This document shows, piece by piece, positions 49,941 to 63,900 of a stretch of 64,000 nucleotides of DNA (position 1 is the first letter of the stretch; each line of letters opens with the position of its first letter). The notes beneath the pieces are model-generated. The model was not told where the DNA came from and searched no databases. It saw only the letters and a list, made by a program, of their open reading frames with translations. A program made the position numbers and the translations under genes. Origin of the DNA: Tubiluchus corallicola (Eukaryota > Priapulida > Priapulimorpha > Priapulimorphida > Tubiluchidae); contig JAQGDQ010002366.1 of assembly GCA_030141605.1 (NCBI GenBank), positions 989,079 through 1,053,078 on the forward strand, given 5' to 3'.

Positions 49941-52900
49941 TTATTGTACTCTCTACTATTGTATTCTCTTGCAAAAGTTTAAACTTTATAGAAAAAAACC
50001 TGAGTTTCTGTTATTCAGAAATCAATTAGATAAAAATTCATTATCTTAGAGGATCTAAATCAGTTTTAAATAAGCAATGGACATCTTGGCAGTGGGCACG
50101 CTGACAGTACACATGCTGAGTGCACAGCTGGGCAGTGGCATAAGCGCTGTAATCAGCAAAACGATCTTACAAAGGATGTCAACTGTCCTACCATAATATT
50201 GTACTGAAAACCCCTTTCACGCAAAATGTAAGTTTCTGTGCAAGCCAAGTTATCATCTGGCCTGTATAAAAGCGGTCACATCTGCTCTTTTGCTGGTCCA
50301 GTTAGTGTAATCCACGATGGTGCAAACCCTATTTCATCATTATTTTTGAATCAGCTTCATGTAATTTGCTAACAAAGGTATCATTTTTCTTACACATTCT
50401 GTTGTTTCGTGAATGGATGTTACAAGAGTTATAGACTGTTTGGCCTCCGCATCTGCTGGTACTGAACCAACCTGGATAGTTTTAGCCTATGTGGGCGAGG
50501 TACCAGTTCAATATCTATCTATATACCTAACTACCTACCTGCTGCCTACCTACTGTGGCTGTCTACCTACCTATGTGTCTTGACTGATTTCCCATTCTCC
50601 TACCCTACTAGTCTAGCAGCTACGGCTTTTAACACATGTTCATTGCCAAAGTATCCATTTGTTTGTTTTATGCACTTTTACAAATGTTTTAGATTTAAAT
50701 TGATTGCAGTTTTTGCGGAGACTGCACTGATATAAGTTACTCTGAAAGGATGAGTATGGATACATGATTTTATTGCAAAATGTTTTAAATTATGCTGCAC
50801 TATGTGCATGTATTTATTGTGTAATGTGATTATGACAATCATGCTTTACAGAAATATAATCTTGTAGCTATTTGTATAGATAGTATTTGATAATAATAGT
50901 ATTTCACTAAGAAAGTTCGTAGTAAAACTAAAAAAAAATTAAACCTCAAGTTTTCAGATTTGAAATTTCTTTCAGATGCTTGAAATCAATGAAATTAATC
51001 TAGATTTATAAAATACTCTCTAATTTTTTGTCACAAAATCATTGTATTACATAATGGCAAAAATTGTCACATATTGATGGTTACATGATGACGTAAAATT
51101 CATTACATGATGCTACATGATAAGGTTTTTACATAATGAACCTGAACAGTGCCAGTATGAGTTAATTAACCTAGATCCATTTATATACAGCAGTACTGAC
51201 TGTAGATAAAGTATTAAAAAAGATGGTATTGCAATTTTTTAAAAATTGGGGCGCATGAAAGTTATTTCAGTCCTGCATTGAGACTCTCGGCCGTAGTTGA
51301 CTGATAAAATGGCCAGGGTCTGGCAGCACCAGGCACAGTGAGTCAGCGACACTACAGTGCAGCAGCTGCTTAGATACGATTCTAGCATGTGTGTACTGTT
51401 TAGCAGAAAACGAAAAAATTATAATTTTTGCTTAAATTATATGAACATATCTTGTGTTCTTAACTGTCGGAACATTATAGCCAGGTGAGTGTCCACATTA
51501 TCGTATTGGCTTCACAACACCACAAAATATACAGTTTTGTTTCTGAAATACAGTTAATTTATAAATTGTGCGTAATTGGTGGCCCTATTAAAAGTCGTTA
51601 ATGTAGGGCGCGGAATACGGCACTAGCTGAAGTAGGACACTTCCGCTAAAGCGCGTGTGCTAAATTTGCGGAAAAGCAGTGTCGTACATGGGCAGCCCAA
51701 ATAGGGCACTGGGGATTTCTGTCGAAAATCAAGAATTATGATATAATAAAACATAATACTAAATTTATTTTACAAAAAAGTGAATTTATAATAATAACGG
51801 ATAGTCCTTGACAACTTACAAATGTATTTTTTTACAATAATATCATCATTATAATATTAGCTCCATTAGTATCATTGTAAAATTAAACTAAGTATCTAAT
51901 GCTCTAAAGAGAGAAACTATGCTGGTCACATTGCTCGCTACTCCATCTACTTAGTAAAAAACAATTATTTGTCCAAGAGGTAGTGAAACGGATCATGTGT
52001 CTGTGAAGCGAGACAAAATAAAAAATGATATACATTAAGCAGATGTCGGAATCATCTGAAAAGCGGGCTTATTTTAATTCAAAAAGATTAATATCGAAGC
52101 CAAATTTAATATTGGCTGTTCTACTAGCTCAGAATTAGATTAGATGTGCAGCTGGCCTGTTAGTATTATGGTCATGCAGGTCTATTGAGAAAATGGGACA
52201 GCTGGTGCGCATGGACTATAAGGCTGACTTACCTAAGATCTGTTATACACCCATGATCGCAAAACCCAAAAATTCGTAGATTGAAATATTTTTCCTTGAT
52301 AATTTTCATAGCAATGGCATAACCAACAGCATTTTCCTATAGTATTATAACTGCATGTTCTAAATATCCATCCCTAGTTTATCACAAGCGGCAAGACAGT
52401 TTTCTCCAATGGGAGGCACCTAATGGTAAGAATTTCAATCCGCGGAGGAATGGAAAAGAATGCACATTGTGCATTTATGTGAGCTACCAAATAACATATT
52501 TTAATTTATATGAAATAACATAGCTTACTCAAATTATGGCCTTATCATTCAAGCCAAAGTTCGGAATAGAAATTGAAGCTCATAGCATTCAGGCCAAAGC
52601 AGAAATAAAAACAGAAGCTCAATGGAGATTTTGAATTGCTACGCATTTGTTTTTACTCTCTTTTTTGTTAGTATTTAACAAAGCATTTGTCAACAACTTA
52701 TTTAAACATTACAACAAATGCAAGTTTCATGACCGATTCATTCAAATAATAATTTCTCTTTTCATTTTATTGCAATTAAAAATAAATTTGTCTTCATGAA
52801 TTGAAATTTGCTTCAATTATCACTCACACTATTGTAAGTTTATTAGATGATGATTTAAAATGGCAGATGAAATATGGAAACCAGGTATTGCAAGGACGTG

Positions 52901-54360
52901 TGATTTCCATTGACTTTTCTAATAAGTTGCATATAATATTTTTTTTAGTTTTTACATCTAAAGTTGTGTGTAAACAAGGAACTTGGTTTTGAAAAACATT
53001 TCGTCATCTTGTCCTAGAAATTGTCTTTGAAATATGGAGCATAAAAGCACAAACAGAAATAAATGCATTGTGTTTTTACTTTTATTTTGCCTTTTTGTTT
53101 TTTCTCTTGACAAATCAATAATATTCATGTAATCTAAGCTTAAACATTTGTTGTTTGCTGAGTTGTTTGTTGCTGGATAAATAAAATTTGAAATGCACAA
53201 TTTCAATAGCGCTAAATATTTTTGGTAATGGTAGCATCATCTCTAGTGAAATAAACACAGTCTAACTGAACTGTTGTCTTTATGTCCTCTTTCGTAAGCA
53301 TCCCACTATATAAAAAATTTTGTTACGTTTTTATTAAAATAATCGACCTTTTCACTGCATACTAGCAGTCATCTTCAGAAAAAAATATATAGTTCATTTA
53401 GTATGAAATGGATATTGTTCTTGCTATATAAAATTTAAAAATTTAACATTATGTCTTTATTTTAAGTAATTTATAGTGTCATTTTATATGTATTAAGAAA
53501 GTGACTGGTTTTACTATAGGAACAGATTTCTCAAAATTTAATATATTGTTGGCAAAGAGATCCAGGGTTCAAATCTGGATCAATCAAACCATATTGCAGA
53601 TGTTGTTGTTGTTGAGAAATCGACTGAGAAGTGTAAAAAGTTAAAACGTAAAGTTTAAGTGAGAACTAGCCAGAATATTTCCCGCATTCCTCATGCTGAT
53701 TATAACTAGGGAACAGGTGCTTAGGTGGTAAATGCACCTGTCCATCTGCCAAATGAACCTGGATTTAATGAGTGTACTATCAAATGTCAATAGTTTAGAT
53801 ATTTTTTCTGTTAAGAAATTTATCTTACTTGTTTACATGAAACATCATATTTATAATTTAATAAAATTTGTAATTTAAAGCAAGAGAATATGGTATATTC
53901 TAGTGCAACTAAGGAGCAATTTATATTGGATGAAAGGTATTCATGACATCTGGGTCTAAACAGTAAACAAATGAAAATTTTTGATATCTATTACCCATCA
54001 TTTAGTTTCTACATATAATATAAGTATTGTGTGAAATCTCTGCACTACCGGTGGCTATTTTGTATGTATACATACATGTAAATAGTGTTATTGCTTATTT
54101 AACTTAACTAACTATTAAGTAAATGGATGTGTAGAAATTACAAATAGAGACATTATATATAACAGCTGAGTGGTCACAGTGTTTGGGAATTAAGCAATCA
54201 ATGTCAGCAAAAGCCTGGCCAGGTTGATAAATAGACAGTAGCCACCAAAATCGCTTCTGAGTTCATTTGCAAACTCCCCCTAAGGAAGATTTATATGGTT
54301 AAATGTGGTTAAAACCCTAAATCAGTTTAGTTTAGCTGATTTTGATTCACATGTATTGCA
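49941..54360. other. Intergenic, AT-rich, no gene supported
   Basis: Divergent genes flank this interval (polycystin minus, CUB-EGF plus). It holds a degenerate CTAC-rich tract (about 50505-50580), a loose TTACATGATGA repeat (51080-51140) and short frames without recognisable content. Upstream regulatory DNA for the EGF gene should lie towards its right end. Confidence 0.55.
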
Positions 54361-54505
54361 GGTTATAAAGGCATCTGCTATGAAAAGAACATTGATGAAT
54401 GAGCTCCAAGTCCCTGTTTACATGGTGCAACATGTATGTTTCGATGTCACACTTTCCTGTAATTGCACATGTATGTATTTCAGGTTATGCAAATCCTGGA
54501 TATGT
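54361..54505 (+). pseudogene. Decayed EGF-repeat relic
   Basis: Reading from 54361: GYKGICYEKNIDE, a TGA stop, then APSPCLHGATCMF, followed by an internally damaged TGTAATTGCACATGTATG...GGTTAT. The order and spacing match the downstream repeat unit ([25 protein letters not shown]...NCTC). It carries stops and indels and lies 470 bp before the intact gene, so it is an old repeat duplicate rather than a used exon. Confidence 0.75.
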
Positions 54506-54972
54506 GACCACCGGAAAATTACTTTGGTGTTTGTTTGTAATACTGCCTCCAGGCATAGAGGGAAGATTATTTATGCCAAAATGTGGTTAAGACATTTGGG
54601 TACCACTGCTGATTCAGCACATGTCATCTTAGAAGATTATTGGGACAATAAGCTAAATTAAGGGCAATCCAGTCATGCAATATCCATGAAAATAAGTTAA
54701 GCAATAGTAAGTGCTGAACACTGACATGCAACCTGTCAAATTGTTTAGAAAACGAAAAATATATTAACAATCTTTTTGCCTGAACTGTTTTCATGAATTT
54801 ACTATTTCATTACATTTCAGTCATTATTTTGTAGAATCATTAACAGTTACTGAGTGCTTAAACGTATAATGCTTCCAATGCCAGCTTACCATAGAAGAAG
54901 GAAAAGAAGAATTTTTGTAAATGACTTGTATGTAAAGATGCTACATTATTATGATAAACAAGTTATTTTGCA

Positions 54973-57900
54973 ATGTTAAGTCAACATAAATACTTTGGAT
55001 TACTGTTTAACTTACTTTTGTGCTACTCTCCAGTAAATGTAATATATGCATTATCGTGGCCATATTATCCTCTTCAGAAAATGTGCTCGACAGTATTTAA
55101 AAATAATAAATCCGATAATATTCTGACAACAGAATTAGGTGCAACAGTCATATCTTCACCCCCTGGCAATTACGAAAATGTACCTGCTCATAACTGTTTT
55201 AATTACATCAGATTTTCATACCCTAATGATACAGGACCAAAGTATAACCTTTACCTGCTTCGATTTATAAAGTTAGATCTTGCCTGCCCTAATGAATATA
55301 TTGAGATAGGACATGGTGATCCAGTTGTGTGGGATGAACAGGTTTGTGAGCATTATGGAACACCTTTTACGAGGTATGTAACAAAGGACAAAGCGGTTGG
55401 CTATATTCACACAAGATTTCAGACAGATGGTGTACACACCAGCCATACAGGATTTGAATTTTGGGTCACTTCTGTACCATCTGTAAGAGGGGATCCATGT
55501 ATCAATAACATGTGCCAAAATGGTACATGCGGGACAAATCCAAACAATTTTTTAGGCGTCTATTTGTGCCAGTGTGAACTGGGTTTTACAGGCTTCTATT
55601 GTGAAACAGATTTCAATGAGTGTGTATGGGAACCATGTTTACATAATGGAACATGTACCAACATTCCTGGTTCATTTATATGTGCCTGTCTAGCAGGTGT
55701 CACTGGACAGTGGTGCGAAACAGATTCACTCGATGAGTGTAATTCAAATCCTTGCCTTCATGGGGATTGTACTAATGGGTTTGGTTACTATGCTTGTACT
55801 TGTTTTTCTGGTTACGAGGGAACTAGGTGCCAAACAAACACAGATGAGTGTGCTTCAAGTCCATGTTTAAGTGGTGCAACATGCTTAGATGATGTAAACT
55901 CATATAACTGCATATGTGTGACAGGTTATACAGGTATCAACTGTGAAACGAACATTGATGAATGTGCCTCAAGTCCATGCCTAAATGGTGCAACATGCTT
56001 AGATGATGTAAATTCATATAACTGCACATGTGTGGCCGGTTATACAGGCATCAACTGTGAAACGAACATTGATGAATGTGCCTCAAGTCCATGTTTAAAT
56101 GGTGCAACATGCTTAGATGATGTAAACTCATATAACTGCACATGTTTGGCTGGTTATTCAGGTGTCAACTGTGAAATAAATGTAGATGAATGTGCTTCAA
56201 GTCAGTGCTTAAATGGTGCAACATGCTTAGATGATGTAAACTCATATAACTGCACATGTATGGCTGGCTATACAGGTTTCAACTGCGAAATAAACATTGA
56301 TGAATGTGCCTCAAGTCCATGCTTAAATGGTGCAACATGCTTAGATGATGTAAACTCATATAACTGCACATGTATGGCTGGCTATACAGGTTTCAACTGC
56401 GAAATAAACATTGATGAATGTGCCTCCAGTCCATGCTTAAATGGTGCAACATGCTTAGATAATGTTAACTCATATAACTGCACATGTGTGACAGGTTATA
56501 CAAGCATCAACTGTGAAATAAATGTGGATGAATGTGCCTCAAGTCCATGCTTAAATAGTGCAACATGCTTAGATGGTGTAAACTCATATAACTGCACATG
56601 CATGGCCGGTTATACAGGCATCAACTGTGAAATAAATGTAGATGAATGTGCCTCAAGTCCGTGCTTAAATGGTGCAACATGCTTAGATGATGTAAACTCA
56701 TATAACTGCTCATGTTTGGCTGGTTATTCAGGTGTCAACTGTGAATTAAATGTAGACGAATGTGCCTCAAGTCCGTGCTTAAATGGTGCAACATGCTTAG
56801 ATGATGTAAACTCATATAACTGCACATGTATGGCTGGCTATACAGGTTTCAACTGCGAAATAAACATTGATGAATGTGCCTCAAGTCCATGCTTAAATGG
56901 TGCAACATGCTTAGATGATGTAAACTCATATAACTGCACATGTGTGACAGGTTATACAAGCATCAACTGTGAAATAAATGTGGATGAATGTGCCTCAAGT
57001 CCATGCTTAAATAGTGCAACATGCTTAGATGATGTAAACTCATATAACTGCACATGTGTGGCCGGTTATACAGGCATCAACTGTGAATAAATGTAGATGA
57101 ATGTGTAAGTCCATGCTTAAATGATGCAACATGCTTAGATGATGTAAACTCATATAACTGCACATGTGGCAGGTTATACAGGCATCAACTGTGAAATAAA
57201 CATTGACGGAATGTGCCTAAGTCCATGTTTAAATGATGCAACATGCTTAGATGATGTAAACTCATATAACTGCACATGTGTGGCTGGTTATACAGGTATC
57301 AACTGTGAAATAAACATTGATGAATGTGCCTCAAGTCCATGCTTAAATGGTGCAACATGCTTAGATGATGTAAACTCATATAACTGCACATGTTTGGCTG
57401 GTTATTCAGGTGTCAACTGTGAAATAAATGTAGATGAATGTGCCTCAAGTCCGTGCTTAAATGGTGCAACATGCTTAGATGATGTAAACTCATATAACTG
57501 CACATGTGTGGCAGGTTATACAGGCATCAACTGTGAAATAAACATTGATGAATGTGCCTCAGGTCCATGCTTAAATGGTGCAACATGCTTAGATGATGTA
57601 AACTCATATAACTGCGCATGTGTGGCAGGTTATACAGGCATCAACTGTGAAATAAATGTAGATGAATGCGCCTCAAGTCCATGCTTAAATGGTGCAACAT
57701 GCTTAGATGATGTAAACTCATATAACTGCACATGTGTGACAGGTTATACAGGCATCAACTGTGAAATAAACATTGACGAATGTGCCTCAAGTCCATGCTT
57801 AAATAGTGCAACGTGCTTAGATGATGTAAACTCATATAACTGCACATGTGTGGCTGGTTATACAGGCATCAACTGTGAAATAAACATTGACGAATGTGCC

Positions 57901-60900
57901 TCAAGTCCATGCTTAAATGGTGCAACATGCTTAGATGATGTAAACTCATATAACTGCACATGCGTGGCCGGTTATACAGGCATCAACTGTGAAATAAATG
58001 TAGATGAATGTGCCTCAAGTCCGTGCTTAAATGATGCAACATGCTTAGATGATGTAAACTTATATAGCTGCACATGTGTGGCAGGTTATACAGGCATCAA
58101 CTGTGAAATAAACATTGACGAATGTGCCTCAAGTCCATGTTTAAATGATGCAACATGCTTAGATGATGTAAACTCATATAACTGCACATGTTTGGCTGGT
58201 TATTCAGGTGTCAACTGTGAAATAAATGTAGATGAATGTGCCTCAAGTCCGTGCTTAAATGGTGCAACATGCTTAGATGATGTAAACTCATATAACTGCA
58301 CATGTGTGGCTGGTTATTCAGGTGTCAGCTGTGAAATAAATGTAGATGAATGTGCCTCAAGTCAGTGCTTAAATGGTGCAACATGCTTAGATGATGTAAA
58401 CTCATATAACTGCACATGTTTGGCTGGTTATTCAGGTGTCAACTGTGAAATAAATGTAGATGAATGTGCCTCAAGTCCGTGCTTAAATGGTGCAACATGC
58501 TTAGATGATGTAAACTCATATAACTGCACATGCATGGCCGGTTATACAGGCATCAACTGTGAAATAAATGTAGATGAATGTGCCTCAAGTCCATGCTTAA
58601 ATGGTGCAACATGCTTAGATGATGTAAACTCATATAACTGCACATGTGTGGCAGGTTATACAGGCATCAACTGTGAAACAAACATTGATGAATGTGCCTC
58701 AAGTCCATGCTTAAATGGTGCAACATGCTTAGATGATGTAAACTCATATAACTGCACATGTGTGGCAGGTTATACAGGCATCAACTGTGAAACAAACATT
58801 GACGAATGTGCCTCAAGTCCATGCTTAAATGGTGCAACATGCTTAGATGATGTAAACTCATATAACTGCACATGCGTGGCCGGTTATACAGGCATCAACT
58901 GTGAAATAAATGTAGATGAATGTGCCTCAAGTCCGTGCTTAAATGATGCAACGTGCTTAGATAATGTAAACTTATATAGCTGCACATGTGTGGCAGGTTA
59001 TACAGGCATCAACTGTGAAATAAACATTGACGAATGTGCCTCAAGTCCATGTTTAAATGATGCAACATGCTTAGATGATGTAAACTCATATAACTGCACA
59101 TGTGTGGCTGGTTATACAGGCATCAACTGTGAAATAAATGTGGATGAATGTGCCTCAAGTCCATGCTTAAATAGTGCAACATGCTTAGATGGTGTAAACT
59201 CATATAACTGCACATGTGTGGCTGGGTATACAGGCATCAACTGTGAAACAAACATTGACGAATGTGCCTCAAGTCCATGCTTAAATGGTGCAACATGCTT
59301 AGATGATGTAAACTCATATAACTGCACATGTGTGGCAGGTTATACAGGCATCAACTGTGAAATAAACATTGATGAATGTGCCTCAAGTCCATGCTTAAAT
59401 GGTGCAACATGCTTAGATGGTGTAAACTCATATAATTGCACATGTGTGACAGGTTATACAGGCATCAACTGCGAAACAAACATTGAAGAATGTGCCTCAA
59501 GTCCATGCTTAAATGGTGCAACATGCTTAGATGATGTAAACTCATATAACTGCACATGTTTGGCTGGTTATTCAGGTGTCAACTGTGAAATAAATGTAGA
59601 TGAATGTGCCTCAAGTCCGTGCTTAAATGGTGCAACATGCTTAGATGATGTAAACTCATATAACTGCACATGTATGGCTGGCTATACAGGTTTCAACTGC
59701 GAAATAAACATTGATGAATGTGCCTCAAGTCCATGCTTAAATGGTGCAACATGCTTAGATGATGTAAACTCATATAACTGCACATGTGTGGCTGGTTATT
59801 CAGGTGTCAGCTGTGAAATAAATGTAGATGAATGTGCCTCAAGTCCATGCTTAAATGGTGCAACATGCTTAGATGATGTAAACTCATATAACTGCACATG
59901 TGTGGCAGGTTATACAGGCAACAACTGTGAAATAAACATTGATGAATGTGCCTCAAGTCCATGCTTAAATGGTGCAACATGCTTAGATGATGTAAACTCA
60001 TATAACTGCACATGTGTGGCTGGTTATTCAGGTGTCAACTGTGAAATAAATGTAGATGAATGTGCCTCAAGTCCGTGCTTAAATGGTGCAACATGCTTAG
60101 ATGATGTAAACTCATATAACTGCACATGTGTGGCTGGTTATTCAGGTGTCAACTGTGAAATAAATGTAGATGAATGTGCCTCAAGTCCGTGCTTAAATGG
60201 TGCAACATGCTTAGATGATGTAAACTCATATAACTGCACATGTATGGCTGGCTATACAGGTTTCAACTGCGAAATAAACATTGATGAATGTGCCTCAAGT
60301 CCATGCTTAAATGGTGCAACTTGCTTAGATGACATAAACTCATATAACTGCACATGTTTGGCTGGTTATTCAGGTGTCAACTGTGAAATAAATGTAGATG
60401 AATGTGCCTCAAGTCCATGCTTAAATGGTGCAACATGCTTAGATGATGTACATTCATATAACTGCACATGTGTGGCTGGTTATTCAGGTGCCAACTGTGA
60501 AATAAATATAGATGAATGTGCCTCAAGTCCATGCTTAAATGGTGCAACATGCTTAGATGATGTAAACTCATATAACTGCACATGTGTGGCAGGTTATACA
60601 GGCAACAACTGTGAAATAAACATTGATGAATGTGCCTCAAGTCCATGCTTAAATGGTGCAACATGCTTAGATGATGTTAACTCATATAACTGCACATGTG
60701 TGACAGGTTATACAAGCATCAACTGTGAAATAAATGTGGATGAATGTGCCTCAAGTCCATGCTTAAATAGTGCAACATGCTTAGATGATGTAAACTCATA
60801 TAACTGCACATGCGTGGCCGGTTATACAGGCATCAACTGTGAAATAAATGTAGATGAATGTGCCTCAAGTCCATGCTTAAATGATGCAACGTGCTTAGAT

Positions 60901-63900
60901 AATGTAAACTTATATAACTGCACATGTGTGGCAGGTTATACAGGCATCAACTGTGAAATAAACATTGACGAATGTGCCTCAAGTCCATGTTTAAATGATG
61001 CAACATGCTTAGATGATGTAAACTCATATAACTGCACATGTGTGGCTGGTTATTCAGGTGTCAACTGTGAATTAAATGTAGATGAATGTGCCTCAAGTCC
61101 GTGCTTAAATGGTGCAACATGCTTAGATGATGTAAACTCATATAACTGCACATGCATGGCTGGCTATTCAGGTTTCAACTGTGAAATAAATGTAGATGAG
61201 TGTGTCTCAAGTCCATGCTTAAATGGTGCAACATGCTTAGATGATGTAAACTCATATAATTGCACATGTGTGACAGGTTATACAGGCATCAACTGTGAAA
61301 CAAACATTGATGAATGTGCCTCAAGTCCGTGCCTAAATGGTGCAACATGCTTAGATGATGTAAATTCATATAACTGCACATGTGTGGCCGGTTATACAGG
61401 CATCAACTGTGAAATAAATGTAGATGAATGCGCCTCAAGTCCATGCTTAAATGATGCAACGTGCTTAGATAATGTAAACTTATATAGCTGCACATGTGTG
61501 GCAGGTTATACTGGCATCATCTGTGAAATAAACATTGACGAATGTGCCTCAAGTCCATGTTTAAATGGTGCAACATGCTTAGATGATGTAAACTCATATA
61601 ACTGCACATGTTTGGCTGGTTATTCAGGTGTCAACTGTGAAATAAATGTAGATGAATGTGCCTCAAGTCTGTGCTTAAATGGTGCAACATGCTTAGATGA
61701 TGTAAACTCATATAACTGCACATGTATGGCTGGCTATACAGGTTTCAACTGCGAAATAAACATTGATGAATGTGCCTCAAGTCCATGCTTAAATGGTGCA
61801 ACATGCTTAGATGATGTAAACTCATATAACTGCACATGTGTGGCAGGTTATACAGGCATCAACTGTGAAATAAACATTGATGAATGTGCCTCAAGTCCAT
61901 GTTTAAATGATGCAACATGCTTAGATGATGTAAACTCATATAACTGCACATGTGTGGCTGGTTATACAGGCATCAACTGTGAAACAAACATTGACGAATG
62001 TGCCTCAAGTCCATGCTTAAATGGTGCAACATGCTTAGATGATGTAAACTCATATAACTGCACATGTTTGGCTGGTTATTCAGGTGTCAACTGTGAAATA
62101 AATGTAGATGAATGTGCCTCAAGTCCATGCTTAAATGGTGCAACATGCTTAGATGATGTAAACTCATATAACTGCACATGTGTGGCAGGTTATACAGGCA
62201 TCAACTGTGAAATAAACATTGATGAATGTGCCTCAAGTCCATGCTTAAATGGTGCAACATGCTTAGATGATGTAAACTCATATAACTGCACATGTGTGGC
62301 AGGTTATACAGGCAACAACTGTGAAATAAACATTGATGAATGTGCCTCAAGTCCATGCTTAAATGGTGCAACATGCTTAGATGATGTAAACTCATATAAC
62401 TGCACATGCATGGCCGGTTATACAGGCATCAACTGTGAAATAAATGTAGATGAATGTGCCTCAAGTCCATGTTTAAATGATGCAACATGCTTAGATGATG
62501 TAAACTCATATAACTGCACATGTGTGGCTGGTTATACAGGCATCAACTGTGAAACAAACATTGACGAATGTGCCTCAAGTCCATGCTTAAATGGTGCAAC
62601 ATGCTTAGATGATGTAAACTCATATAACTGCACTTGTTTGGCTGGTTATACAGGTTTCAACTGTGAAATAAATGTAGATGAATGTGCCTCAAGTCCGTGC
62701 TTAAATGGTGCAACATGCTTAGATGATGTAAACTCATATAACTGCACATGTGTGGCAGGTTATACAGGCATCAACTGTGAAATAAACATTGATGAATGTG
62801 CCTCAAGTCCATGCTTAAATGGTGCAACATGCTTAGATGATGTAAACTCATATAACTGCACATGTGTGGCTGGTTATACAGGCATCAACTGTGAAATAAA
62901 CATTGATGAATGTGCCTCAAGTCCATGCTTAAATGGTGCAACATGCTTAGATGATGTAAACTCATATAACTGCACATGTGTGGCTGGTTATACAGGCATC
63001 AACTGTGAAATAAGCATTGACGAATGTGCCACAAGTCCGTGCTTAAATGGTGCAACATGCTTAGATGATGTAAACTCATATAACTGCACATGTGTGGCTG
63101 GTTATACAGGCAACAACTGTGAAATAAACATTGATGAATGTGCCTCAAGTCCGTGCTTAAATGGTGCAACATGCTTAGATGATGTAAACTCATATAACTG
63201 CACATGTATGGCTGGCTATACAGGTTTGAACTGCGAAATAAACGTTGATGAATGTGCCTCAAGTCCATGCTTAAATGGTGCAACATGTTTAGATGATGTA
63301 GACTCATATAACTGCACATGTGTGGCTGGTTATTCAGGTGTCAACTGTGAATTAAATGTAGATGAATGTGCCTCAAGTCCGTGCTTAAATGGTGCAACAT
63401 GCTTAGATGATGTAAACTCATATAACTGCACATGTGTGGCAGGTTATACAGGCAACAACTGTGAAATAAACATTGATGAATGTGCCTCAAGTCCGTGCTT
63501 AAATGGTGCAACATGCTTAGATGATGTAAACTCATATAACTGCACATGTATGGCTGGCTATACAGGTTTGAACTGCGAAATAAACGTTGATGAATGTGCC
63601 TCAAGTCCATGCTTAAATGGTGCAACATGTTTAGATGATGTAGACTCATATAACTGCACATGTGTGGCTGGTTATTCAGGTGTCAACTGTGAATTAAATG
63701 TAGATGAATGTGCCTCAAGTCCGTGCTTAAATGGTGCAACATGCTTAGATGATGTAAACTCATATAACTGCACATGCATGGCCGGTTATACAGGCATCAA
63801 CTGTGAAATAAATGTAGATGAATGTGCCTCAAGTCCATGCTTAAATGATGCAACATGCTTAGATGATGTAAACTCATATAACTGCACATGTGTGGCAGGT

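Noticed and set aside
53540-53765. tRNA-like box B (GGTTCAAATCTGG near 53569) and a possible box A further on
   Set aside because: The order and spacing of boxes are wrong and no cloverleaf folds; at best a decayed SINE.
54305-54661. 118-codon plus-strand open frame
   Set aside because: It runs out of frame through the decayed EGF relic and shows no protein family; the EGF resemblance is in another frame.
59112-63661. Minus-strand open frames with [16 protein letters not shown]-type repeats
   Set aside because: They are the antisense reading of the 114-bp EGF unit and repeat with it; the low base diversity keeps the frame open. The sense strand has a coherent Cys pattern.
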